A stretch of DNA of 64,000 nucleotides. It comes from Euglena gracilis. Its lineage: Eukaryota; Euglenida; Euglenophyceae; Euglenales. The stretch covers positions 42,565,474 through 42,629,473 of the forward strand of contig CP154957.1 of NCBI GenBank assembly GCA_039621445.1, in the 5' to 3' direction. This document shows, in pieces, positions 37,701-44,792 of the stretch. The notes under the pieces are model-generated. The model was not told the origin of the DNA, did no database searches, and was given only the letters and a program-made list of their open reading frames with translations. The position numbers and the translations under genes are program-made. How positions within the stretch are numbered: the first letter of the stretch is position 1; every line of letters starts with the position of its first letter.

Positions 37701-39062
37701 TTTTTTTTTTTTTGCATTTTTGTGTCTTTGTATTTTCATTTGTCCTCTTTCGTAAAATCCACGCATATGCATCAACGTAAGTGATGTATGCACAAATGTA
37801 CGTGCGTATGTACCTTCGTACGTACGTACTTGTGTATGCATGTATGCATGCATGCATGCATGTATGTATGTATGTATGCATGTATGTATGTATGTATGTA
37901 TGTATGTATGTATGTATGTATGTATGTATGTATGCATGATGCATGCGTGCATGTATGCATGGGTGTGTGTATATGTTGTGCACATTTTTCTGAATTTGCA
38001 TGGCTGAATATATTGTTTCAAATTCTGCATTTGATCATTTCTCGCTGTAAGCTTTCCATATCAGATTTTGACCGTTTCCAATCGCAATACAGAGTAGACC
38101 AAAACAAATTTATGCGGTCCAGCTCACATTATATTTTTGTCTGACGCCATTGCGCATATGCGCAAGATTGCACAGGGGAAGGCAACATGCACCCTCAAAA
38201 AATGACGCAAGAAAAAACGCAAAACGAACCCTGCAAATACAAACACAAAAAATGTTAAAAAAAACGCAAATTACACGTGAAATCTTTAGGAGCCCGTTTT
38301 AAGATCAAGGTTGCCCCCTGCAATCTTTGATGATTTCTGGCTCCCATGTTTTTTTCACCAAAAATTTGGTGCTGTTCGTCATTTTTCTGGTGGTTATGCA
38401 ACTACTTTTTGCCATTTATTTTCATGTTCCAGCATTTTTCGGTTTTTTGTTTGGGATCATCGGTGGACAAAAAAGTTGAAGGGAGTTGCGGGGGATCAAA
38501 TGGGTTTTAGTTCTGGTAATTTGGTACATCTCGACAAGTCTGCATTTGGAGTTCAAAAGAAGCGTGCCAGTTTTTGTTTGCACGTGTTTTTTGTGTATAT
38601 TATTAAGAAAAAGCAAGGTACGGCACGTGGGGAACAGAAAAAGGCAACCTCATCCACCCAATCTGAGTGTCACAATCATTAAATCGTTGCATTACTCTCG
38701 GAATTATCGCTTTTATTTGTAATTTATTTATCTTGCAGGGGATTGGATGAGACAGACACAATGACGGTGCGGGAGCGGGTGGAGATCATAGATTTATTTT
38801 ACAGAGTGAATACTGGGGGAAGTACTACAGGAATACTACTTTTGAAAAATTTTCGATTTTGGCATTTTGATTTTCGAAAAATTCTGTTGTTTGTTTGTGT
38901 GAATTTTTTCAGACCAGATTGATGCAGGCCCACACTGCAGCCAGCACACTGCAGCCAGAATCTTTGTATCTTTGTGAGTGTGGTGAGCAAATAACCCCAA
39001 AATGTGCTGTTTGTAAATGTCATGTGTGTGATGGCTGTTTTTTTCTGACCAATCACCGGTAG
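11689..39062 (+). CDS. Spliced gene for a two-TOG-domain CEP104/FAP256-like protein
   Basis: Exons read from splice sites and phase: 11689-11776, 11843-12008, 12205-12317, 12753-12855, 14845-15137, 15257-15403, perhaps 24049-24127, 25221-c.25398, c.25665-25857, 26881-27026, 28596-28660, 30490-30568, 33845-33991, 35726-35830, perhaps 36507-36612, 38739-38805 and 38913-39062. Both halves reproduce the helix order of the CEP104 TOG domain: a VFG..(S)K.W..R start, an L.R.GD helix, a tyrosine/leucine linker and a final K..A..I..EAYK helix. CEP104 and its Chlamydomonas counterpart FAP256 bind tubulin and act at ciliary tips; a similar role is inferred here. Known CEP104 proteins have one TOG, so the tandem pair is unusual; a multi-TOG family such as crescerin/TOGARAM is the alternative. 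The 5' end, and the jelly-roll and coiled-coil parts expected for CEP104, were not found. Introns are mostly large (up to about 8.6 kb) and full of repeats. Confidence 0.8.
11843..12008 (+). CDS. TOG gene exon: linker and start of TOG1
   Basis: The frame runs from an AG at 11842 through an acidic/Pro linker into a helix and the sequence LIAVFG, where the donor GTGTGC interrupts the Gly codon in phase 1. The VFG motif is where CEP104-type TOG domains begin. Confidence 0.65.
12205..12317 (+). CDS. TOG gene exon: TOG1 first helix
   Basis: It completes the phase-1 Gly codon and gives EETVRGLHSQKWIHRMDSIK, which aligns with the family pattern of a Lys-Trp pair followed by an Arg that contacts tubulin. 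Donor GTGTGC, phase 0. Confidence 0.75.
12753..12855 (+). CDS. TOG gene exon: TOG1 second HEAT repeat
   Basis: Acceptor CCTCTGTGCAG. The exon encodes a strongly helical hydrophobic segment (LLLFDSVLQVYLQCLDFLKT) matching the HEAT helix of CEP104 that carries SVFQASL. A GTTTGT donor in phase 1 joins perfectly to 14845. Confidence 0.75.
14845..15137 (+). CDS. TOG gene exon: TOG1 central HEAT repeats
   Basis: This is the clearest exon in the window: about 97 codons, GC-rich compared with its surroundings. It contains HIAPLIRVLLQRTGD, then helices up to LLLTVIGQYGF and an acidic end at SPE. The LL.RTGD motif and spacing match the centre of the CEP104 TOG. Acceptor CATCCGCAG, donor GTGTGC in phase 0. 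Confidence 0.9.
15257..15403 (+). CDS. TOG gene exon: TOG1 C-terminal HEAT repeat
   Basis: Acceptor CATCTCTCAG, donor GTGTGC, 49 codons in phase 0. It encodes PKVRKQAALIVVEAYKRLGK followed by a short Lys-rich tail, the terminal TOG helix pair. It is clearly paralogous to the exon at 33845-33991. Confidence 0.9.
17745..17975 (+). repeat. Satellite-family monomer
   Basis: It shares CGAAACGATGTTTTTTGGCC, TCCCGGACCCGGAAAA and CATTTCAGTCAAAAGA with the arrays at 48.7-49.4 and 54.05-54.65 kb. A solitary, diverged copy. Confidence 0.7.
18514..18962. mobile_element. 449-bp foldback (long inverted-repeat) element
   Basis: Arms of about 194 bases (18514-18707 and 18768-18962) are near-identical reverse complements, starting GGACATTG and containing several TTGCGCTTAAGCGCAA palindromes. 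They enclose a 60-base loop. No coding sequence and no clear target duplication are seen. A MITE/foldback transposon or a recent inverted duplication would both fit; the transcript would form a very long hairpin. Confidence 0.85.
19210..19500. repeat. Cluster of TTGCGCTTNGGCGCAA palindromes
   Basis: Single copies at about 19215, 19270, 19324, 19429 and 19472 match the 16-base palindrome of the foldback element, with C/T/A changes at the centre. They are spaced 45-105 bases apart. Confidence 0.75.
19842..19956. repeat. GGCCCGGCGGTCCGGC minisatellite
   Basis: A GC-only repeat of GGCGGCCC/GGCGGTCC units about 8-9 bases long. Confidence 0.9.
19960..20240 (+). repeat. Satellite-family monomers
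   Basis: Two adjacent diverged copies of the 130-168 bp satellite, with TTTTTCTAGGTCCGGGAGGCC and the 'cccaaagtcaatgggttgg' block reverse-oriented relative to the 49 kb array. Confidence 0.6.
20340..21110. repeat. About 380-bp unit in tandem duplicate
   Basis: Two copies (about 20340-20715 and 20716-21110) share ACCCCAAAAAACGGTCAAA, CCTAAACCTAATGATTG, GAGATACGGCCAA and CCGCGCATACCGATCGAT. Related sequence with AACTCCCCGCC motifs lies at 17280-17720 and 48450-48700. Confidence 0.8.
21367..21413 (+). repeat. Conserved 45-base motif with dyad symmetry, copy 1
   Basis: The sequence GGTAAGCTTCGCTCTTAC forms a short stem-loop and is followed by AAAGAGATAAGAGCTCAGC. Near-identical copies occur at 42947-42994 (plus) and 48263-48309 (minus). 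Confidence 0.75.
24049..24127 (+). CDS. Probable TOG gene exon closing TOG1
   Basis: Strong acceptor (T-run, CCTTGCAG) and donor GTTTCT. It is open in phase 0, matching the end of 15403, and encodes FLKTEIEVELCDIEALADAD, resembling the last helix of the CEP104 TOG. The link to 25221 leaves a phase mismatch, so a further small exon is likely. Confidence 0.5.
25221..25398 (+). CDS. TOG gene exon: start of TOG2
   Basis: Acceptor TTATCGACAG. It encodes VFGPGIQCLFSKKWKLRENA, the hallmark first helix of a CEP104-type TOG, followed by LDRLRQQLEL and a Ser/Lys-rich loop. It is paralogous to the 12008/12205 junction region. The donor near 25398 (GTTTAC) is approximate. Confidence 0.85.
25665..25857 (+). 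CDS. TOG gene exon: TOG2 second HEAT repeat
   Basis: The frame contains DVLMIGLSDPVPIVYTMSCA and ends in phase 1 at a GTGTGC donor, which joins perfectly to 26881. The 3' end is firm; the acceptor is uncertain (CCAG at 25663 or a later AG). Confidence 0.7.
26420..26660. repeat. GACTGACTGG dispersed module
   Basis: C/G runs alternate with GTGACTGACTGGTTTT and CCTAAAGTGACTGGAAAGTG. Near-identical modules lie at 24739-24860, 27310-27560, 33380-33600, 40010-40270 and 46675-47010, several of them in this gene's introns. Confidence 0.85.
26881..27026 (+). CDS. TOG gene exon: TOG2 third HEAT repeat
   Basis: Acceptor CACCTCTCCAG, donor GTATAA, phase 0 at the end. It encodes MENIITLLIGRSGDLNTSVK and a following helix, paralogous to the LL.RTGD part of 14845-15137. 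In TOG2 this region is split into three exons, whereas TOG1 has one. Confidence 0.9.
28596..28660 (+). CDS. TOG gene exon: TOG2 small exon
   Basis: A 65-base exon between CTCTGCAG and GTGTGG. It encodes KVGVGFVGTYMLTPVENLNQ, matching the Y-L-x-P linker of the TOG (compare SEYLTEPIEN in TOG1). It ends in phase 2 and joins 30490 to complete an Arg codon. Confidence 0.85.
28780..29130. repeat. GTGTCAACG/CGTTGACAC repeats in an intron
   Basis: About ten copies, in both orientations, of a GGCGTGTCGTTGACACACCCCCC motif with C runs. No coding potential. Confidence 0.8.
29697..29977. repeat. (TATG/CATG)n microsatellite
   Basis: About 280 bases of TATG with scattered CATG, intronic. The long Met-Tyr-Val-Cys ORFs here are artefacts. 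Confidence 0.95.
29997..30350 (+). repeat. Local duplication, copy 1
   Basis: It contains ACCCCTCGAGTTTTGTGGG, CCAAGCCCCAAAGC, GCCCATGGGCTG, GGTGTGTGCACAC and CCCCTGTCAACGCTGGCT in the same order as copy 2, at 30818-31130. The TOG exon 30490-30568 lies between the copies. Confidence 0.8.
30490..30568 (+). CDS. TOG gene exon: TOG2 fourth helix
   Basis: Its first base completes the Arg codon from 28660. It encodes MVVARLELLEGFVQQFGFSP and an acidic end before GTGTGG, matching IARLNLLLTVIGQYGF of TOG1. Phase 0. Confidence 0.88.
30818..31130 (+). repeat. Local duplication, copy 2
   Basis: Direct repeat of 29997-30350 about 820 bases downstream, with several indels. Confidence 0.8.
31759..32296. 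mobile_element. Foldback element with TA-rich flanks
   Basis: Arms of about 96 bases (31759-31854 and 32200-32296) are imperfect reverse complements, starting TATGGCAGCAAG and including ATTCTATTTG, a C/G tract and GGTCGGA. The spacer is about 345 bases with no long ORF. (TA)n tracts adjoin both ends, consistent with insertion into TA repeats. A partial third arm occurs at about 31455-31500. Confidence 0.7.
33181..33270. repeat. Inverted interstitial telomere-like repeats
   Basis: TTAGGTTTAGGGTTGGGG and TTAGGGTTAGGG on one side meet CCAAACCCTAAACCTAACC on the other, followed by (GGGGTT)n. This suggests a plant/alga-type TTTAGGG-like telomere sequence in the genome, but here it is internal. 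Confidence 0.65.
33845..33991 (+). CDS. TOG gene exon: TOG2 C-terminal HEAT repeat
   Basis: Acceptor TTTGTTCAG, donor GTATGC, 49 codons in phase 0, exactly the size of the paralogous TOG1 exon 15257-15403. It encodes GKVRKAAVNLIVEVYKQAGN and QKPALVN. Confidence 0.92.
34500..35700. other. Intron stretch without a supported feature
   Basis: GTCGGC/GCCGAC short motifs occur with C runs (34540-34760), then AT-rich sequence. No exon or known repeat is seen. Confidence 0.5.
35726..35830 (+). CDS. TOG gene exon: end of TOG2 and basic tail
   Basis: Acceptor GATCCGCCAG, donor GTGGAT, 35 codons in phase 0. It encodes a basic helix (ELKSKIVKIARKDRTKSAPI) followed by QRLANMVQPLG, a plausible last TOG helix and microtubule-lattice-binding linker. 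GC-rich, like other exons of this gene. Confidence 0.75.
36507..36612 (+). CDS. Candidate TOG gene exon
   Basis: Acceptor CTTGTTGTGCAG, phase 0, giving DRLDSGKPRRPKTFPDT and a Met/Leu-rich end before GTATTA. It has a basic, disordered character. The phase does not fit 38739 directly, so another exon would be needed. Confidence 0.4.
36660..36770. repeat. Short TATG/GTAC-rich microsatellite
   Basis: A degenerate TGTATG/GTACGTACG repeat, related to the tracts at 29.8, 37.9 and 44.5 kb. Confidence 0.7.
37800..37965. repeat. (TATG)n microsatellite
   Basis: TATG/CATG tetranucleotides over about 130 bases, with flanking GTACGTAC. ORFs here are artefacts. Confidence 0.95.
38739..38805 (+). CDS. Probable late exon of the TOG gene
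   Basis: Acceptor TATCTTGCAG, donor GTGAAT. It encodes LDETDTMTVRERVEIIDLFY, an amphipathic helix, and ends in phase 0, compatible with 38913 across a 107-base intron, which is short for this gene. Confidence 0.5.
38913..39062 (+). CDS. Probable terminal exon with Cys-rich zinc-binding module
   Basis: Acceptor GTGAATTTTTTCAG. The frame starts TRLMQAHTAAS, then has a cysteine array in the order C-x-C, C-x2-C-x-C-x2-C-x2-C and a His, ending at TAG 39060-39062. This should bind zinc. CEP104 proteins also end in zinc-finger modules, but the spacing here does not match the CEP104 pattern I know, so homology is not claimed. A GT at 39059 could instead be a donor, in which case the gene continues. 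Confidence 0.5.
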   Translation, partial: TRLMQAHTAASTLQPESLYLCECGEQITPKCAVCKCHVCDGCFFLTNHR

Positions 39063-39715
39063 TTTGCCTAAATTAGATTTGCAGCGTCCGTTGCTTTTGA
39101 TGGGGCTTTATGTCTTCACATTAATTTGGATCAAAGAGGCGCCGGAAAGGTTTTGGTGGAAAGTACTGCAGGGAAAAATATTTTGGGAAAATTCTGGTGT
39201 TTATCCAAAAATTCAGCTTCACAGCTTCTTGTTTATTGGTGTGACTCCCCTTGGGAGGGTTTGAGAGTGGGTGGGTTGGTTGGGTCGCTGGACGCCCCCC
39301 CCCCCCCCCCGGGTGAGCTAGAAAAATGGGCTCTTGGCTGGTTAATTTTGGTGGATTTTGGTGGGTGGGTGGGTGGGTAGGAAAAGTGCCCCCGGGGCCG
39401 GGGGGTCATGACCAAGCTTCGCAGTGTCCCCGCTGGGGGGGGGGGGGAGGGCTGGACTGCAGCTAGTCCTAATTTGGCGCGAACCAATTCTGGGATTATC
39501 TGGGGGAAAAAATCAGCCAAAAAACATTTTAAAAAGCCATCTTCACCTCAGTGTGCAAGCCTGGAGGAAGTTTTTTCCCCAAGTCCGCAGGGTCCTTGGG
39601 ACCTCGGGGGGGGGGGGTCAAGCCAGTGGCTTTTTCCAGTGCCCAACAAAATGGGACCACCCAGGGTCCTTGAGCAACAGTCTGGTCACGAAGTCATGAA
39701 GTCATGAAGTGAATC

Positions 39716-39818
39716 TATGGTGGAGACTTGGAAGAAGGAGAAGGAGCAGTTGCAACGGCCAGTGGAGTACAAGGAGGATGGTCATGTTGTTGTTGGGCAA
39801 GAAAAGGGAAGGAGCAAA
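39716..39818 (+). CDS. Candidate exon, charged
   Basis: A charged frame (WKKEKEQLQRPVEYKEDG) ends at a perfect GTAAGG donor (39819). No clear acceptor is seen. Another frame is also open. Confidence 0.25.
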
Positions 39819-39910
39819 GTAAGGTGTGGTCTACATTGTCTGGCTATTGGCTGGTGGCTGGCTGGGTGGGCAGTGTCACTTTCAATTTCTTTTCTGGGGG
39901 TGGGGGGCAG

Positions 39911-39984
39911 ATTCTGATGAAGAACCCTCTCCAGCAGGCGAATCAGGGATGCCCTCGCCCTCCACGTTGCGCAGCTCCGTGTAG
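39911..39984 (+). CDS. Candidate terminal exon, acidic Ser/Pro
   Basis: After GGGGGGCAG, one frame reads SDEEPSPAGESGMPSPSTLR and stops at TAG. It could follow the 39716-39818 candidate, but the phase of that join is not proven. Confidence 0.25.
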
Positions 39985-39999
39985 CTGTCCTCCAAACAT

Positions 40000-41890
40000 A
40001 CCATCATTTTCCACTCTGAAAAAACCAGTCAGTCACTTTACCCCCCACCCCCTCAGGGTGGGATCGGCCACTCTTGAATGTGCTTATGTTGGCAAAGCAA
40101 TATTGCCAAAAAGTCTCAAAAAATGTACAAAAAAATTCGGGCACCTTCGACGCCAGGCCAGCCATTTTTTTCATTTTCGGGCCGACCCTACCCCGGGGGG
40201 AGGGGGGTCTTGGCCAGAAAACCAATCAGTCACTCTGAAAAAACCAGTCAGTCACCCCCGGGGTGGGGTGGGACAGGTGTTAAGCAATGGATTGCCTCCA
40301 AAGCATTATCACAAGAAAAATGTTCCATTTGTCTGCAGAGAGGCAAGGAAACAAAGATGAAAAGCGGAACAGAAAGGGGAAGAAAAATGTTGATGTAAAA
40401 ACGTAAAAAATTGGTGATACATGTGTGATACATTAAAATTTGTTTTCAAATGATTGATGTGAATGATTTATCATTTTTCCTAACAGCGAAGCGGAGTGAA
40501 ATGCTGCTTTTTGATTTTCATAAAACTTCTTGGATCTATTTGTCGAACAAAAAAAATGCACTTTTGATCCTACTGCCCCTGTTTTTACGGGTTTCCGGGG
40601 TTTTTACAGTCATTTCAAGGTGTTTTGGGGGGCTCCCTTTTTTTGGTCAAATTTTGATTTTTTCAATATCTCAACAATGAAGCAAAATCAAAGGAAACCT
40701 TGGGATACCAAAAATGAAGCCCTTGAAATGCCTTATCCAACCATGCTTTACTTTTTTCCCCCAGCTCTGCGTGTAGTCCGAGTTACGGCATTTTTTTTGG
40801 CCAATTTGGCCCATTTCTTGGGGGGCCATTTTGGGCTGTTTTTGGGATCAAAAATCGATGTTTCTTTGGAAATGAAGCACAATCAAAGGAGATGCCCGGT
40901 GACCTCAACAAAGCCCCTGGAACGCGTTATCTGACGGTATTTTGATTTCCCTGTAACTCCACGGCTAGCCCGAGTCATGGCCGTTTTAATAAGGCTCTGG
41001 CTCTCTGCACCTGAGATCTATGCGAGGTGATGTACAGTCCCCAGGGATTTATTTAAGGTTCCCGGTGGTTTCCGTTGATTGGACACCATTGTGGAGATGT
41101 TTTGAAATTTTCGATTTTTTAACCCTGAAAACAGCCCAAAAAGGCTGAAGGCTAAATCAAAACTGGCCATATGTATTTTGAGCAAAGCCGGGCTGGGCCA
41201 GGCCACCATCCGGGCCAGGCTTCTTTTTAAGTCACCTGACCCCCCCCCCCCCCCCCCCCGGGGGGGGAGGGGGGTGGGTGGGTGGGTCCGGGCCGGACCC
41301 CCCCCGGGGGGGTCCCGCGCCGGAGGCGCTGGGTATACCTTTTCGGCGCGAAGCGCCGAAAATTTTTGAAAATTGCCTTTAACGGGCCCGATTTTGGGGG
41401 GGTCCCCGGACCCCCCCCCCCGGGAGGGGGTCCCGCGCCACCCTGGGTGGGTGGGGGGGACCCCCCCCCCCGGGGGTCTTAAAAAGAAGCCTGATCCGGG
41501 CCCTTGCCTGGCAGCATCAGGCAGCACACAAAATCTTGTTTGACCCCCCCCCCCCCCGGCCAAGATGTCCGGGACGCCCTGGAACCAGGACCCCCTTTTT
41601 TCTTTCCCAGCACTTCGCTGGAGGATTTTTCTTGAAAGTTTTTTTGGCTGATTTCCGGAAAAAAAGAGAAGTTTGATTTTTGGGGGTTTTTTAAGCTCAA
41701 AAAAGTTTTCTGCACCAGGTTTTCTTTCTTGTGCGGGGGGGGGGGGGGCTGATAGTCCCGCTGAGTCCGCACCCACTCCACCCCTCTCTGAGTCGAAACC
41801 CCCCAAACAACTTTGCAGTGTCCTAAAATTTTGTGTGCTCAAATAATTTTGCAGGGCAAGGTCGAAAGCATCGGTACCCAGTTTGGACCC
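40000..41890. other. Repeat region without a supported gene
   Basis: An inverted copy of the GACTGACTGG module (40010-40270), AACTCC/CCCGAGT satellite-like sequence (40560-41000) and GGCGCGAAGCGCC hairpins between C/G tracts (41200-41480). A 326-residue ORF on the minus strand (41018-41998) crosses these repeats and is not credible. Confidence 0.6.
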
Positions 41891-41893
41891 CTT

Positions 41894-41901
41894 GTTGGCT
41901 G
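41894..41901. repeat. Target-site duplication, left
   Basis: GTTGGCTG, identical to 42754-42761. Confidence 0.8.
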
Positions 41902-42042
41902 CAGGGTTTTTCACCGGTTCGTGCCACGAACAATCACGAACAATCACGAACCAGCACGAACTTGGGACTTTGGCAAAATCACGAACAATCACGAACAATC
42001 ACGAACAATCACGAACCGAATTTTTTCGTCACTCTTGCAGAA

Positions 42043-42115
42043 ATGTCTTTTTCTGAGAACGACGGTGTTGTTCAATTAGTCAAAGAGAAAAGATCATGGA
42101 AGGAGGTGGCAAAAT
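42043..42115 (+). CDS. Exon-like segment 1 inside the transposon
   Basis: After CACTCTTGCAG, a Met-started frame gives MSFSENDGVVQLVKEKRSWK and stops at TGA about 42115, or is spliced at GTGGCA after about 42103. Unrecognised. Confidence 0.4.
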
Positions 42116-42190
42116 GACTCCTCAAAAGCATGCTGCCCAGGTGTCATATCTATCTTGTTTGATTTCCCCCCTTTTTGTCACCTTTTTCAG

Positions 42191-42390
42191 TTTGGTGGAG
42201 TGATGGAAGTGAGAGATTCGGAAATGTAGTGCAGTGTTTGCCATGTTTCAGTGCACTGGGCCGAGAAGACATATGCAAAGCGACATATTTCATCGTCAAC
42301 TCGCAAGGACAACCTTCTTCGCAAACCAAAGATTGTGGAAAACCTGGTCTTTTAGCTGAATTGATGGATGCACCCAAACGTGACATGGAG
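42191..42390 (+). CDS. Exon-like segment 2 inside the transposon
   Basis: Acceptor CACCTTTTTCAG, donor GTATTT. The frame begins WWSDGSERFGNVVQCLPCFS and continues for about 66 residues, with a C-x2-C pair and no recognised domain. It ends in phase 0. Confidence 0.5.
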
Positions 42391-42436
42391 GTATTTTGTG
42401 TTTTTCAAAAGATGTATTTTTGTCCTTCGGTGTCAG

Positions 42437-42512
42437 GTTCCCAACAAGCAACCTCCCCCAAAGAGGCAGAAAATTGCTGATCTCAACAGTCTGCTTGATG
42501 ATACGTTGGCAC
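42437..42512 (+). CDS. Exon-like segment 3 inside the transposon
   Basis: Acceptor TCGGTGTCAG, phase 0 with the previous segment. It encodes VPNKQPPPKRQKIADLNSLL, a basic nuclear-localisation-like stretch and a helix. The donor is weak. Confidence 0.45.
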
Positions 42513-42534
42513 TGATTTTTTGTTGCTTTGCAGT

Positions 42535-42660
42535 GCATCTTCCAAGCCTCTTTTGCTTTCCCCATTGACCTGAATATGTTGATTAAAAGAGGCACAAGAA
42601 ACCAAAGCACAAGAAGAATCATTTATTTCGCCAAGGAAAATGGAAAACCGGGCGGTTTTT
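42535..42660 (+). CDS. Exon-like segment 4 inside the transposon
   Basis: After TTGCTTTGCAG, a frame runs through FQASFAFPIDLNMLIKRGTR and KENGKPGG up to the subterminal repeat array. Unrecognised. Confidence 0.35.
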
Positions 42661-42753
42661 TGGAAGCACGAACAATCACGAACAATCACGAACAATCACG
42701 AACAATCACGAACCGGATTTCAGGCTTCCTAGCACGAACCGGTGGTAAACCCT

Positions 42754-42761
42754 GTTGGCTG
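42754..42761. repeat. Target-site duplication, right
   Basis: GTTGGCTG, identical to 41894-41901. Confidence 0.8.
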
Positions 42762-42946
42762 AATAACACAGGCCTGGCGGGGGAGTTGGGGTTCAAACGG
42801 AGGTGATTTGGAAAGCCGGGATCCAGTTGCTCCCGATTGAAAAAAAAACTTTTTGGGAACAGGTCTGGGGTCATGGTGATAATCCGTGGCTTTCATCACC
42901 AACCCAAAAGGCTCTTCCCCAAGGGTTCAACCTCCCCCTTTTCCCT

Positions 42947-42994
42947 GGTGGTAAGCTTCGCTCTTACCCATAAAGAGATAACAGCTCAGCAACC
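42947..42994 (+). repeat. Conserved 45-base motif, copy 2
   Basis: GGTAAGCTTCGCTCTTACCC then AAAGAGATAACAGCTCAGC, as at 21367 and (inverted) 48263. A second GTGCTGAGCTCTTAC sequence follows at about 43003 and recurs inverted at about 54709-54733. Confidence 0.75.
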
Positions 42995-43468
42995 AGGTTT
43001 TGTGTAGTGCTGAGCTCTTACATACCTGATGGTGCCAGGCAACCCAGCCCGGCGCGGTTGCTCCCAAGGAGTCCTGTTTGTTGGGGGAGGGGGAGTCCAA
43101 GAAACAAGACAAAATCCCTTGGAGGGTTCACTGATGGCCAAAAAGTTCTGATCCGGGAGTGGGTAGTGTTATAGGAATGTGCCAATTGTGGTGGGTCCCG
43201 GGTCAAACGACCCAAAAAGACGATAGACCCAAAACTCAAAAGCCCCACATGCATGTGCAAATGGTCAACACAATCCAATCTGGAAATGGGGCACAGAATT
43301 TTCAGGGCGAAGCACCAATCTGGGGATACCTTTCCTCTATTTCAGTGACTCCTTTGTGTTTTCTTTCATCACAGCGATGCCAATCAGATCGCGGCTCGAA
43401 ACATGGAATCCCTGGTGTGTGTGCATCAATCCCAGTTTTCTGCTTGGATTCCTCTGCAGTTATCCTCG

Positions 43469-43487
43469 CGCGTGCGTGCGTGCGTGC

Positions 43488-43529
<42 letters not shown>
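43469..43529. repeat. (GT)n / (CGTG)n microsatellite
   Basis: Four-base CGTG units pass into about twenty TG dinucleotides. Confidence 0.95.
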
Positions 43530-43530
<1 letters not shown>

Positions 43531-43905
43531 GTGTTGCGTTGCGTTGTGTTGTAGGGTTTTTTCCTCCTAAAGCCCGAACCCCCGTGCAGGGGAGGGCCCC
43601 TCCAGCTCGCCCGCACTTTTTTTTTTCGGCACAAAGCACAGAAGTTTTTTTTGGAAAATTTTCAAAAAAAATGTCAAAAAGTAGTATTTTTGAGGGTTTT
43701 GGGGGGGTCATCTCACAACTTTGGAAGAAAAAGAGGCAATCCAGCTTCGTGGTGTTTTTTTTTTGTATTTTTCAAGGAAGGATGGGTGTTGCTGGAGCTC
43801 CCCCAGCAACACCCATGTGCGAGCGCACACGCACGTGTGTTGTGTGGATGTGTGGGTGGGTTGGTATGCATTTTGCCTCTGCTTCTGCCACCCAGCCTGG
43901 GCCAG

Positions 43906-43982
43906 GGATGAAATTGTCTGACGACATCGTGCACGGCCGGCCGAAGAAGGCCATTATCCGGGGCAGGATGGTGTTTGAATGA
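43906..43982 (+). CDS. Candidate small terminal exon
   Basis: After CTGGGCCAG, a short frame reads MKLSDDIVHGRPKKAIIRGR and a few more residues to TGA. It looks coding by composition, but no partner exon was found. Confidence 0.3.
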
Positions 43983-44296
43983 GGTGTGCTGCGAGTGCTG
44001 AGTCCTGGCACATGCCGCATTGATTTGTGATGGTGCCCGTCGAAGAGTGCTTGTCTTTGCAGGGCCTGTTTGCATGATTACCAGCTGAGCACGGCATTTC
44101 TCTTCCCCCTTCGTGTGTCACATTCCCCATTGTCTTGTATTGTCCCTCATGAACGCCCGCATCGCCTGCTCTTGCTGCTTTTCTGCGTGTGACCTGTGAA
44201 TGTGCACTCTCACCATCACCGACATGGCAACACCTGCCTGCTTTTCATTGATGAGAAGGTTTACCATGGTCATCTATAATATGAATGCATTGTGTG

Positions 44297-44792
44297 CATA
44301 CACACACATACATGCATACGTACGTACGTACATACATACATACATACATACATACATACATACATACATACATACATACATACATACATACATACATACA
44401 TACATACATACATACATACATACATACATACATACATACATACATACATACATACATACATACATACATACATACATACATACACACATACATACATACA
44501 TACATACATACATACATACATACATACATACATACATACATACATACATACATACATACATACATACATACATACATACATACATACATACATACATACA
44601 TACATACATACATACATACATACATACATACATACATACATACATACATACATACATACATACATACATACATACATACATACATACATACATACATACA
44701 TACATACATACATACATACATACATACATACATACATACATACATAACATACATACATACATACATACATGCATGCATGCATGCATGCATAG
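44297..44792. repeat. (CATA)n microsatellite, about 0.5 kb
   Basis: A near-perfect CATA tetranucleotide tract with GTACGTAC on the left and CATG then (CA)n on the right. Long His-Thr-Tyr-Ile and Met-Tyr-Val-Cys ORFs on both strands are artefacts. Confidence 0.97.

Larger units (their letters stand above)
41902..42753. mobile_element. 852-bp hAT-like non-autonomous DNA transposon with captured exons
   Basis: The left end is CAGGGTTTTTCACCGGTTCG; the right end is its inverted counterpart with two mismatches and one fewer terminal base. The flanks are an exact 8-bp duplication (GTTGGCTG), the size typical of hAT transposases. Inside each end is an array of the decamer AATCACGAAC (41930-42019 and 42668-42715), like the subterminal repeats that hAT transposases bind. 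No transposase domain is visible. The interior (about 42040-42660) has several exon-like open segments separated by GT-AG introns, so it looks like a Pack-type element carrying a gene fragment. Confidence 0.8.

Noticed and set aside
41018-41998. 326-residue minus-strand ORF
   Set aside because: Crosses C/G tracts, GGCGC hairpins and dispersed modules, with no domain.
41930-42019. Short regular repeats resembling a CRISPR array
   Set aside because: The unit is only ten bases with no unique spacers, and it lies at the end of a TIR element in a eukaryotic genome.
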